A DNA stretch of 64,000 nt, from NCBI GenBank assembly GCA_009760855.2, contig WPIO01000043.1, forward strand, positions 3,398,588 to 3,462,587, in the 5' to 3' direction. The stretch's first letter is position 1, and every line of letters starts with the position of its first letter. The notes below the pieces were generated by a model that was not told the DNA's origin, made no database searches, and saw only the letters and a list, made by a program, of their open reading frames with translations. The DNA comes from Cristatella mucedo (Eukaryota > Bryozoa > Phylactolaemata > Cristatellidae). The translations under genes were made by a program, and so were the position numbers. Shown here one piece after another: positions 45,798-54,985 of this stretch.

Positions 45798-46889
45798 ATG
45801 AAGAATTAACAAGGCAAAGGAGTTGATGGTATAAAAGAAGGTATTGATACAAAAAAAGTGGTGTCAGGTGTTAAAACTGCAACGGAAGTAGGTTCGAAAG
45901 CAGTTATAAAGTTAGTAGCTAAAGTTGCTATGAAACTGTCTTTACAAGCCTCAAACAAGATAGCAAAGATTGTTCCAAAAGTGTTACATTCGTTTTAAGT
46001 CATCGGAACAGATAAAAAAGCTCTTAGAGGTTTTCTATCAAGAGTAACAGGAATAGTAGATCTTGGTTTGTTTATAAAAGAAATTGCTGATGACGTTGAT
46101 TCAGTAAAGTATGGTAAAGTGCTCTGGAAAAAAATGACGGATAAAAAAGAAGGACTATCAAAGATGGTTGCAAGTTTAGAAGTAGGTGTCTGCATAAATG
46201 AGATATTATTAGAAGCAGAGAAAGCAAAGAGTGATTGGTATCTTAACCCTAGTAAGTTTTTATCTGATACATTTGGAGAAGAAGTTTCTTAGGATGCAAC
46301 CCAACTTGATCCTATCGCTTGGAAGAAGAACTTTCTTGAAATGAGAGAAGGTTTTCTACCTGCTATTTCAGCTATCATCGCTAGCATAGCAAGTGTAATA
46401 CGAACAGTCGGTTTAGCAGTTTCAATAACTGTAGCCGTTGCAGGATTGATTAAAAAGATAGTGGATGAAACAATGTATACTGCTAGAGAACTGAATACTC
46501 GCGAAAAGAGAATGAGTGCTTTATCACTTCAAAGTGAAAGAATAAATGATGCTAAATTAGACTTGAAAAACATGATTGAACTACTTGATAAGGGTGTTGA
46601 TGTAGATCCAAGTGATAAAGTACAGAATTCGGAAGTTAAAAACCGATTGACTTACCTTAATAAAGGAAGAGAACTTGTAGAAAAAGGAGGTGTTAGTTAC
46701 ACTGAAGATTTAAAACAAGACATAAACAAAGTAGAAGCTTCAACAGTTGGTGGCTCTAAAACTTGTGATTATAAGGCTGAAAGTGCAATGCTTCTTGCAA
46801 ATTTATTCGCTCAAGGTAAAAGTCGACAGGAAATATATAACAAAATGATTAAACTGAGGGATGACCTCAAAAGCAGATGTAAAAACTAG
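45798..46889 (+). pseudogene. Polinton-island membrane-associated protein, interrupted by three stops
   Basis: One frame of 364 codons runs from ATG at 45798 to TAG at 46889 with no frameshift, but has in-frame stops at 45807 (TAA), 45996 (TAA) and 46290 (TAG). The middle part is Lys/Val/Ala-rich. After 46341 there is a hydrophobic stretch (AIIASIASVIRTVGLAVSI) that could span a membrane, followed by a charged, probably helical region with ELNTREKRMSALSLQSERI. The function is unknown. Its stop codon overlaps that of the antisense HNH gene in a CTAG palindrome. Confidence 0.55.
46886..46889. other. Overlapping convergent stop codons (CTAG)
   Basis: The TAG of the plus-strand gene (46887-46889) and the TAG of the minus-strand HNH gene (46886-46888) share one CTAG palindrome, so the two frames end within each other's stop codon. 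Confidence 0.7.
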
Positions 46890-47448
46890 AAATCAGTGTA
46901 GCGAACAATTTTATCATCTCCTGTTTGTGTAGAAGTAAAATGAAGTCTAGCAATTTGCAAATGAAGTGTTATTGCAATCACATCTCGAGCTATAGCAACG
47001 TCTTCATCAGAATCAAATAGACCCAAGTGATATTCTTGTTTATCTATTTTTATTCTTAATCTATATTTATTTGTTTTTTATGATAATAAACACCGATACA
47101 ATCAGATGATAGACCTTTTATTTTTTGTTTATTTCTCATATTTTCTGAATGAGTAGCAAGTCTTAAATAAATAATTCAATTACCTAATTTATTCAAATTT
47201 ATGTGATTGATTTGGGAGATTGGAATTTAATTTTTTTAAATTAACCAGGCCAATCTTTGACTTTTGTAAAGTTTTCCATCGATTCCTATTATTCTATAAC
47301 CATTAGTTTTATTAATTGTTCCACATTCTTCTGCAACTTTTGCTTTCCCTCCTCTATCAACTCTCCATCTGAAGACTCCTGAATGCGGGTTGAAACTCAA
47401 ATGTGCCATTACTCTTTCTCTCAAAGTAGTAAGTTCATCTTAATCCAT
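46886..47448 (-). pseudogene. HNH homing-type endonuclease with C-terminal AP2 domain, broken
   Basis: Read on the minus strand, the N-terminal part matches phage-type HNH endonucleases: FNPHSGVFRWRV, then NGYRIIGIDGKLYKSQRLAWL. A remnant of the HNH block (NHI and LRLATHSENMRN) follows after a shift of frame, and then an AP2-like DNA-binding segment (GVYYHKK; then EYHLGLFDSDEDVAIARD). A TAA lies two codons after the likely ATG (47446-47448), and at least two frameshifts disrupt the middle. In phages and large DNA viruses such enzymes are selfish mobile genes that cut a specific site. Its position between two structural genes, in antisense, fits a secondary invasion of the element. It is not functional as it stands. 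Confidence 0.65.
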
Positions 47449-47510
47449 TTTTAGTATACAGTACTTTTTTATTGTTTAATATAATACCAATTTAATTTAA
47501 TTTATAAGGA

Positions 47511-47884
47511 ATGTATCAAGAAGTCAAACTTGATCTATCTGATCAAAAAATTGATCTAATTCATAAATCTAAGGAACCAATCTCTATAAGATTAAAGAGT
47601 AGTGATTTAAGTGGTACTAAATCTGTTCTTGTAACAGACACTCACAGAAGAAGTTTAGAGAAGTATAAAGAAAAAGGAGTAGGAATGCAATAAAATCTAA
47701 GTCTTAAACCGTTAAAGGCAAATAGAAAACATCGTTCTGGTATTGAGGATTTTATCAATAAGATATCTGGTGGAAGAGAATTTCACTTAAAATTACCAGC
47801 AGGAGTAAAATCAGAATTGGTTCAGAATGGAAATTTTAATACTAATAGATATAGCTATGCAGAACCAGGAACAAAAATTTACTA
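47511..47884 (+). pseudogene. Small basic adenovirus pX/pVI-like protein of the Polinton island
   Basis: A frame of 124 codons with one internal TAA at 47691. The N-terminal half (LDLSDQKIDLIHKSKEPISI, then RLKSSDLSG) and the LSLKPLKANRKHRSG block resemble the short basic proteins with repeated leucine/lysine motifs found beside capsid genes of Polintons and adenovirus-like elements, thought to be DNA-associated core or minor virion proteins. It ends five bases before the next start. The assignment rests on motif resemblance only. Confidence 0.5.
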
Positions 47885-47889
47885 AAAGA

Positions 47890-48681
47890 ATGGGAGAAGG
47901 CTAGCAGGGAGTCGACGATTTTAATAATCGCACACTTATCCTTGATCATACCAACACAGAGACAGGAGGATTGTCAGAGCCAAGAAGAACAGAAATACGA
48001 AATTTATCCGACCTTGTATTGGCAGAGAGTGCTGCTCGTATTGCATTTGACCCTAAACAGCCTGCTTATGTTCGAGAAGATGCAAAGACGGTGGCAGCTA
48101 TCATGGCAGCAAAAGCAAAGTTAGGTTTGGGTATTGGTGGAATGCTAAGCGATTCATTTGCAACTGATTTCTTAAAATAATAATAATAATAATAATATTG
48201 CACTTGATAAAGCGCCCTCAGAGAACTTAATCTCTTTCTAGGCGCTTTACATTTGCTGCAAAGTGATACGCAATAGAATAGTAAGTAAAATCATGCTTGA
48301 AAAACAAACAAAATGAATAACATGGTTAGGGGTTACATGCACTGGGTCAGCATGCAAATGTGGTTAGTGGCAGCATGAACAGTGTCAGCACGCATAAGCA
48401 CATCGAGGACGAATCACAAGGACCCACTAAATGCTGTCCTAAATAGGTATGTTTTTAAGTTTCTTTTAAATGTGGTCAGGTCAGGGGATGTTCTGATGCA
48501 GGTTGGGAGGGAGTTCCAGGCTGTGGGAGCATACGAGCTAAATGCACGGTCTCCAAAGGATTTAAGGTTTGTACGAGGTATAAAAGATAAAGTAAACAAT
48601 CCATCAAGTTTGAATAAGATAACAAATTATGCCCACGTTATTCTTCATAGACTGTTAGAAATCAGGAGAGAAAAGATATAA
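47890..48681 (+). pseudogene. Polinton-island hypothetical protein, split by a LINE fragment
   Basis: ATG at 47890 is followed by an in-frame TAG at 47902. The frame then stays open through RRTEIRNLSDLVLAESAARI and AAKAKLGLGIGGMLSDSF to about 48177, where the 3' tail of an antisense family A LINE (48178-48580) begins. After the LINE, the island resumes with a Lys/Asn-rich tail ending in LEIRREKI and TAA at 48681. I read this as one gene interrupted by the retrotransposon. The product family is unknown; the Ala-rich helical body could belong to a structural protein. Confidence 0.45.
48178..48580 (-). mobile_element. Family A LINE 3' end inserted in the Polinton island
   Basis: It starts with (AAT)n, the hairpin and 3' untranslated part, and ends in the RT C-terminal frame ([20 protein letters not shown] on the minus strand). 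Island sequence lies on both sides, so this copy arrived after the Polinton. Confidence 0.85.
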
Positions 48682-48752
48682 CAAATATAACTAATTTTAT
48701 TTTTATTTTTGTTTCGGTTGATTACTTGATAATCAGCAGGATTGAATTCATT

Positions 48753-49205
48753 TCATTTGCCTGAATCATAAACTTTAAGTTGATCTTTCTTAATTCTAAT
48801 ATTAGGTCTTTCTTCAGAGTTGTACGTATCTTTAGTTACGTCATTCCCATCGAGAATACCTGTAATAGAAAAGTCAGTTCCAAGTTTCTGAACTGCATCA
48901 GCAATAGTGTTGAACTTCAGTTGTTTACTTTTTTGATCAGAAAATATGCTTTGTTTTATACCAAAATCAATTCTTATTCCAACTGTAGATCTTTGAGACA
49001 ATTCATAACCAGAGAATTCCTTTTTTCTCCATACATTTCTACAATATCTTCAAGAGAAGGCATCCTCTCTTCAGTAATGTATGCAAACATGTTAAAGTAA
49101 GGTTTAGAATCTTTTGAAACCTTCTCTTCAATGTGAGCTCGAGATGATTTTCATTTTTGAATAATAACGGAAGCATTTGGAAGAACTATGAATTTTCTCT
49201 TTTTG
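48753..49205 (-). pseudogene. Polinton-island hypothetical protein, broken
   Basis: The minus-strand frame is open for the C-terminal 82 codons (RSTVGIRIDFG to KKDQLKVYDSGK). It continues upstream after a single-base slip in an A-run near 49019, through EERMPSLEDIVEMYGEKK. An in-frame TGA lies at 49150-49152. I do not recognise the family. It lies head-to-tail downstream of the protease remnant on the same strand, so the two may have been co-oriented genes. Confidence 0.45.
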
Positions 49206-49302
49206 GATTTCCATTTCTATAAAGTGGAAATAACTTGTTTAAATTAAATTAATAATCCCATCGTTGTTCCAAAATCATCTAAATCCATTAGTTTTAAGAA
49301 GA

Positions 49303-49973
49303 TTAAATACCTTTTTCGACAATCTTTTTGATTGAAGTTTTGTAGTTGAAACGTTTGAAAAGATCATTTGTGGTTGAAACATTTGAAAAAATATCACCAA
49401 AGTAACTTATTACCTCTGGCATTGGTAGAGCTTTAAAAGAATCAAAGTAAAAACACTTAGATCCTTCTTTTTTAAGTGCTACCCAATTGTATATTGCAAG
49501 ATCTCATTCTCCCGTGCTACAAATAAGACGTTCATTCTCTTATGGTTTTGTTAGTTCATCTCCTGCAAAGACACCTCTAAAGTTTTTTTTATCTAATTCT
49601 TAAATATAATTATTTATTTCTACATGGGTCAAAGCTGATGATTTTACTCTTTTTTAGATCGCCTATAGTGCTTTTAATCTCATCAATTATTTGTTGTTCA
49701 CCAACATTTCTTCCAATCCTTCTTCCTTGAGATTAAAATCCTTCAGCAACACTTCTTCCAATTCTTCTTCCTGGAGAAAAAATCCTTCACCAACAGCAAC
49801 TGGAGTACTAACAGAAACGGGAATACTTCTTAGTCTAAAAAATTTGATTTCTTTTTTATTCTGATTATACAAATTCTTTTTATCGTTCCTTTTAACCCAT
49901 TTGTGCTATCTACTTCAACATACTCTTCATGGATTATTGTAGTCGGTTTCTAACACTTTATAAAATAAATCTC
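49303..49973 (-). pseudogene. Adenain-like cysteine protease of the Polinton island, degraded
   Basis: On the minus strand, the segments LTHVEINNYI, NFRGVFAGDEL and WVALKKEGSKCFYFDSF match the adenovirus-type (Ulp1-like) maturation protease of Maverick/Polinton elements, which processes virion proteins. The block just before the usual catalytic histidine reads IYNWVAL, so the expected His is Asn (codon at 49486-49488). In-frame stops lie at 49600 (TAA), 49540 (TAA) and 49504 (TGA). Upstream (49650-49973) is a Glu-rich leader with a 45-base tandem duplication, possibly an N-terminal extension in another frame or a separate small gene. It is not functional as read. Confidence 0.65.
49702..49791. 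repeat. 45-base tandem duplication in a Polinton-island gene
   Basis: Two adjacent 45-base units (CAACATTTCTTCCAATCC... and CAACACTTCTTCCAATTC...) encode two copies of a Glu/Leu-rich segment on the minus strand. Confidence 0.8.
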
Positions 49974-50003
49974 CATTTAAAAATATAAACAATTTAATAT
50001 AGA

Positions 50004-50648
50004 ATGTCTTTAAAAGTTAAACCTTTTGATTTTGGACAGGATATTAGTACTGGGCACCAACAACCATAACCTAAAGTACCTATTAGAGCTTTAGTTTTAG
50101 GACCAAGTGGAAGTAGTAAATCTCAGTTACTATTAAATTAGATATTTTTAGGAAGGTTAAAGTATGATGTTTTTGCTATTATTTCAAAAAGTTTAGATCA
50201 ACCACTCTACCATAGATTTATAGAAATAACAAAAGGTAGTCATTCTTACGTTTGAGTTAATGGAATAGATGAAATGCCAGATGTCGACTCATATGAGAAT
50301 TGTCGAAATGCTATAGTTTTAGACGATCTTATGTCTGAAAATTAAACAAAGATATTGGATTATTTTACTGGAGGAAGACATATAAGAATAAATGTATTCT
50401 ATCTTGCTCAAGGATTTAAAAGAGTACCTAAGCGAGAGATTAGGAATATTATAAATTTTCTCATAATATTCAAGCAAAACAATAACGATATTGAGTATAT
50501 TCGCGAGTCATATGTTGGTGATATAGATAGAAAGCAATTTCAAGATTGGCTTTATTCGAATATAAGGAAAAGATTTGGATATTGTGTTATATTTTTAACC
50601 AAAACTGAAGATGAGGGAAGGTTTTGGTCTGTTGATGAAGAAGGATAA
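50004..50648 (+). pseudogene. FtsK/HerA-type genome-packaging ATPase (A32-like), four internal stops
   Basis: The frame runs from ATG at 50004 to TAA at 50648 (214 sense positions) with no frameshift, but with stops at 50067 (TAA), 50139 (TAG), 50253 (TGA) and 50343 (TAA). The Walker A region is LVLGPSGSSKSQL, with Ser in place of the usual Gly before Lys. Walker B is AIVLDDLM. Further conserved parts are FTGGRH and VFYLAQGF. This is the pattern of the DNA-packaging ATPases of Polintons, adintoviruses and related viruses. A length of about 215 codons is usual for the family, so the gene is full length but interrupted. Confidence 0.75.
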
Positions 50649-50684
50649 CAAAATTGTAACTATTTTCAATACTTAATAGGAGAG

Positions 50685-51555
50685 GTATGATAGACGGAAA
50701 GTCGTATCAAAAGAAAACAGACCGTACAAAGGAAGTGCTCAAGAATCACTTGATGTAGAAAACTTACTCGGTAATTTAGATAAGTTACAAAGTGCAACTA
50801 TACCTTACAACAATGAAGAGATTGCAAGAATTGAAGCTGTAATTGTTGCTAGAGATCAAGTAGAACATAAACTAAATGAACGTGCTTTAGAACATTCAAA
50901 AATGATTTATGTGATGTTGATTCTAATAAACTTAAATTAATAGGACCAAAACTGGCAGTTCAAATGGAAAGTAATAAACTAATTGAAAAGGCAATCGAAG
51001 CTAAAGCATCTCAAGATGTTTCTACAGTTTTGAAAAACAATCACTGATATTGTAACTGGAAATCCTAAAAGTGCAATTGCTAGAGTAAATCAAGCAACGA
51101 CTCGTGCTTCTAATCCAGAAATAAAATAAATTCTTGATGGTATTCAAAAAACAGTGGCTGAAAGTCTTAACATTAATCCGTCTACTGGAACTCCACAGAG
51201 GAAAAAAGCAATTATAAAAGAAGTTAAACCACCAATTTCTTCTAGTACTCCAAAGAAGAGAGGAAGAAAAAGTAAAGATAAAACTTTTTTACCCATTGTA
51301 ACTGTTACAGAACCTTCTGCAAGAGTTATAGAACCTGTTGCTAGTGTTACAAAAACTAGCACATCTCAATTTCCAACTGCTATAGAAGCTATTTTACCTA
51401 CAAATATTGAACACCCATGGGTTACTAGAGAAAAATTGATCCATATTAGTACTAAATCTCATACAGGAAGAATGTCCTCTGCAATGAAAGAAGATATAAA
51501 GAAAATTACAGAAGATAATATTGAAGAGAGTCTTACTAATATCCAAAAAGAATGA
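50685..51555 (+). pseudogene. Polinton-island hypothetical protein, charged and Ala/Lys-rich, frameshifted
   Basis: The coding signal starts about 40 bases after the ATPase stop. It passes through NNEEIARIEAVIVARDQVEH and QMESNKLIEKAIEAKASQDV with frame changes near 50905 and 51040, then has an in-frame TAA at 51127 and stays open to TGA at 51553-51555. The C-terminal part contains KKRGRKSKDKT, a basic patch like a nuclear-localisation or DNA-binding tail. No known family was recognised. Confidence 0.5.
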
Positions 51556-51589
51556 GAGAGGGTAGGAAAAAGGAGTGATAAACAAAAAA

Positions 51590-51829
51590 AAATGTTGATC
51601 ATGTAAAAGGATTAGGACCTAAATCTGAAGAAGGATTAAAAAAGTTGTTCAAGTGTTGGTTAGAGTGATAAAGAAGTACTTATAAAGATTGATCTATGGT
51701 TGAGAGAGCATGCTGTTGGAAATAAAGGAGTTGTAAATTCAATCAGTGCTGCAGCAGATTATTTAGCTAGGTCTAGAAAAGCACAAAAATCTTACGTTGC
51801 AAAAAAAAATCTAATATTTAGTATATAGA
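51590..51829 (+). pseudogene. Short Polinton-island gene remnant
   Basis: About 75 codons in two frames: GLGPKSEEGLKKLFKCWLE, then, after a one-base shift, EVLIKIDLWLREHAVGNKG and SAAADYLARSRKAQKSYV, ending in TAG just before the next ATG at 51831. Tight spacing with its neighbours supports a real former gene. The function is unknown. Confidence 0.35.
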
Positions 51830-51830
51830 A

Positions 51831-52695
51831 ATGAGTGATTTTTTGGACACTGCGAAAGAGATACTGGAAAATGTTGGCTTCATTAGAAAAACTAATCAAG
51901 CAAGTAAAGAGGGGTATGTGTTCAATATTATTGGCAATTCTAATCCACTTAAATTACATATTAATACTCCCATTTTAATGAGAAACAAAAACTTAAAAGT
52001 TTGTTTAAAGAAGTTTGTTGGAATTAATTCCATAACAAATATCACTAACTCTAATAACATTTTCGTTTATAGAAATGCAGTTGGCCCGGAACAAACTGTA
52101 ACAATAGAACAAGGAATTTATACCGGTGATAGTGATGACTTCAATACTGGTATTGTTGATAGGATTATTAATTATATTACTCAAACAGGATCCACAACCA
52201 ATTAGTTTATAGTTGGTGTTGATATTGGTACTGCACATTCATGGATTAGAATGCCTGTTGGTTGGTTGGAGTTTTATTACTAGTAAATCTTCTACTTCTA
52301 AGGTACTTGGTTTTACTAAACCTGCTTACTCAACTAATAACAAGTTTTTAGAATCGCATCCAACTATTACAAAAATTATTTGGACTCCTAACAAAGAGTT
52401 TTATTCAAAAAAACAGGTAAGTATTGCTGATGTAAAACTTGTTCTTGTGAATTGTAATTAAGTTGCACCAGGAACACGTTTTATTATTGAAAATGGTACT
52501 CAAGCTTTGCGAAGTTTTGGATTTGACTTTTATCCGTGGGATACAGTGGTATACGAACCAAATACGCCTGAATATTATAATTTTGCTACTGAAATTATTA
52601 GTGATATAACTATTAAAGTTACTGATCAAAACTTAAAAGTGCTAGATTTTGGTAGTGAACAAATTGCTGTTATTATGGAAGTTACAAAAATCTAA
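51831..52695 (+). pseudogene. Penton/minor-capsid-like protein of the Polinton island
   Basis: ATG at 51831 opens a 124-codon frame that is interrupted by TAG at 52203. A frame change lies near 52265 (repeated GTTG), then TAA at 52459, and the end is TAA at 52693-52695. Features are VTIEQGIYTGDSDDFNTGIV in the first half, VLGFTKPAYSTNN in the middle, and ITIKVTDQNLKVLDFG near the end. That last block is like the final beta-strands of jelly-roll minor capsid proteins of Polinton and adintovirus-like elements. The assignment is from pattern memory, not a search. It is the last gene of the island before LINE sequence resumes. Confidence 0.5.
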
Positions 52696-52774
52696 CATAA
52701 GGCAGGACTATAAGATTAACAGGAACTTCTTCTTTGGACCATAAAACATTAAATCCACCAATTATATTCACGAA

Positions 52775-53120
52775 AGCTTCTGCCTACTTTCAGCCACAAT
52801 AACATTCCCGAAATTTGGGCTTGCGTAAAAACTGATACCATATCCAAACAGGTCCATGCATCTGTGACATCCCGCCTCGACTTCTCTAAACTGCTTCTTT
52901 TGGACTCCTTGGGTGTGCAATCAGGTGCTTACAGCTGGTGCAACACTCTGCAGCAAGGCTCTCTGCCGTAAGCTTAGCATTTGTCTCATCACATTAATTG
53001 TTGCCGACATGCATTCGCTCCCGATCAAGCAGGGCATCGACTTCAAGGGTGTGTCACTCACTTTTTATAGATGCATATTTGCTCGCCAATTGCAATCGCT
53101 CCGGCGTCTTCTGAGTTAAT
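52775..53120 (+). mobile_element. Family A LINE fragment right of the Polinton island
   Basis: ATTCCCGAAATTTGGGCTTG and the following GACATCCCGCCTCGACTTCT block, then the connection-domain region, in sense orientation and strongly diverged. Confidence 0.6.
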
Positions 53121-53264
53121 ACCAAGCGTGATTCTCTAAGTAATGTTTTCAATTGAATGGTAAGCAAATATGCAATACATTTCTTTTACTTTCAGAATTG
53201 AAAAGCAATAGCTGTGCCAGTAACCGTTATTAGACACAGGATCATTGTCAGGGTAAATATTATA

Positions 53265-54985
53265 TTAACGGTTATGCAGACACCGTTTGTAGACTTTTGG
53301 ATTCTGAAAAGCGGGTGGTACGATGCGTGGCCTGATGGGGTAGTATATCTGACAGATAGGCTGGAGCAATAGAATGAAAGGACCAAAAAGTGAGCGACAA
53401 AACCTAGATGTCAATCCGATGCTTGACTGGTGGCCAGTGCAGGTCAGCGAGAAGTGGAGTAATGTGGCAACTGCGACGCTCACGACAGACAAGCCCAGCT
53501 GCAGAGCTTTGCACCAGCTGCAATCGCCTGATCGCACATGATGGTAGGCCAGTAAGCAGTGAGTTGCATTAGTGGAGACGGTGGTCATGAATGCATGGAC
53601 TAACTTAAATGAGGTATCCTTATCTAAACAAGGCCGAATTTAAACAATGTAATGAAACTGAAAGTCGGCAGATTTGACTGGAGCTGATATGGTCGTTTAA
53701 ATAGAGGTCGCTTTGGAATATGACACCTAGATTTCGAGCTAATTAAACTAGAGATATGGTTGCTTAGCCAATTTTGAAAATTCATCCTTTCCAATCTCTG
53801 AATCACATTGGGTATGCCCATTACTAGTAAGTCAGTTTTATCATCGTTTAGTTTCATAAAATTGCTGCCATCCATGTGCGGATGTCATCAATGCATGCAG
53901 CAAGTGAGTTGAGAGAATTAAAGGTGCTCAAAGGCTGGGAAGGATTAAAGCAAAGGTACAACTGAGTGTCATCCGCATAGAAGTGAAGACCTTGATTGTG
54001 CTTTGCAATCACATAAGCAAGAGGTAGAGTATAAACCGTGAAAAAACTAGACCTAGCCCGGAGCTCTGAGGCACTCCATATTTCAGAGTTACTTCAAATG
54101 ATCTTTGTCCATTCACGTCAATACTCTGGAGTCTCCCACTGAGATAGGACCTGAACCACTGCAGAGCAGTGCCAGTGATGCCCAGGGGAGATGAGAGGCG
54201 CTCTAGAAGAACTTTGTGATCGATGGTCTCAAAAGCTGCAGAAAGATCGAGCAAAACAAGCAGAGACACTCTACCCATGTCCGCATTCCTAAGTAGGTCA
54301 TTGTATACCGTAAGCAATGCTGACTCTGTGGAGTGATTAGCTCTAAAGCCAGACTGGAACTTACTAGCAAGGTGTGAGGTTTCGATATACGAGTTCAGCT
54401 GGTCCGCCACGACCCGTTCGAGTGTCTTTGATAGGAATGGCAGAAGGGAAACTTGGCGGTAGTTGCTCAAGTTCTCTTGGTCAAGTGTAGTTTCCTTGAG
54501 AAGTGGCCTGACCACAGCTTTTTTGAAAGGTGCTGGGACATGACCTGAGGCTAATGACATATTAATTATGTTAGTTATGCATGGCAGCAGCAGATCGATG
54601 CAACGTAGGAGCAGGACAGTGAGAACAGGGTCCAGAGGACTTGTTGTCTTCTTTGATTGAGATACGAACTTTAGGACTAGATCACTAGTGACCTGCTTAA
54701 ATGCAGACATTGAGGTGCAGCCAGGAATCGAGGAACATCATTCTAGTGGGGAGGTTGTCATCGCAGGGATGGATTCCTTGATCTTGTCTATCTTCTGCAC
54801 AAAGAATCGAGAGAAGCGATCGGCTAGATCATCATTAGGATCCTCAGGTAAGGAGCTAATCTGGGAACGGTTGAGGAGATGGTTTATTGTCGACATCAGC
54901 ATTTTTGGATTGTGCATCTGTGATCCAACATTGTTTCTATATAAGTTAGACTTAGCCTTTAATAGGATCGATTTTAATAAATCGG
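53265..54985 (-). mobile_element. Family A LINE, long RT copy
   Basis: It contains a 233-codon open RT frame (54009-54710, minus strand) with RQVSLLPFLSKTLERVVADQ, VLLDLSAAFETIDHK and YGVPQSSGLGLVF. Motif B is altered from the usual GVPQGSVLGP form. It extends at the 5' side to about 54985 and lacks the 3' tail. Confidence 0.85.

Larger units (their letters stand above)
45300..52740. mobile_element. Decayed Maverick/Polinton (adintovirus-like) element
   Basis: This island is clearly more AT-rich than its flanks. It carries densely packed intronless genes on both strands, separated by only a few bases. The gene kinds together (packaging ATPase, adenain-like protease, penton-like minor capsid, pX-like basic protein, HNH-AP2 endonuclease) are those of Maverick/Polinton or adintovirus-like elements. 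No polymerase B, retroviral-type integrase or major capsid was seen, and no terminal inverted repeats were found, so this is a fragment. Family A LINE pieces lie on both sides (to about 45010 and from about 52775), and one is inserted inside at 48178-48580. All frames with recognisable products carry stops or frameshifts. Confidence 0.75.

Noticed and set aside
45798-52695. Firm claim of an alternative genetic code in the island
   Set aside because: Several genes appear to end in TAA, TAG or TGA at natural ends, frameshifts are also present, and nearby LINEs show the same Gln-to-stop change. Kept as a hypothesis only.
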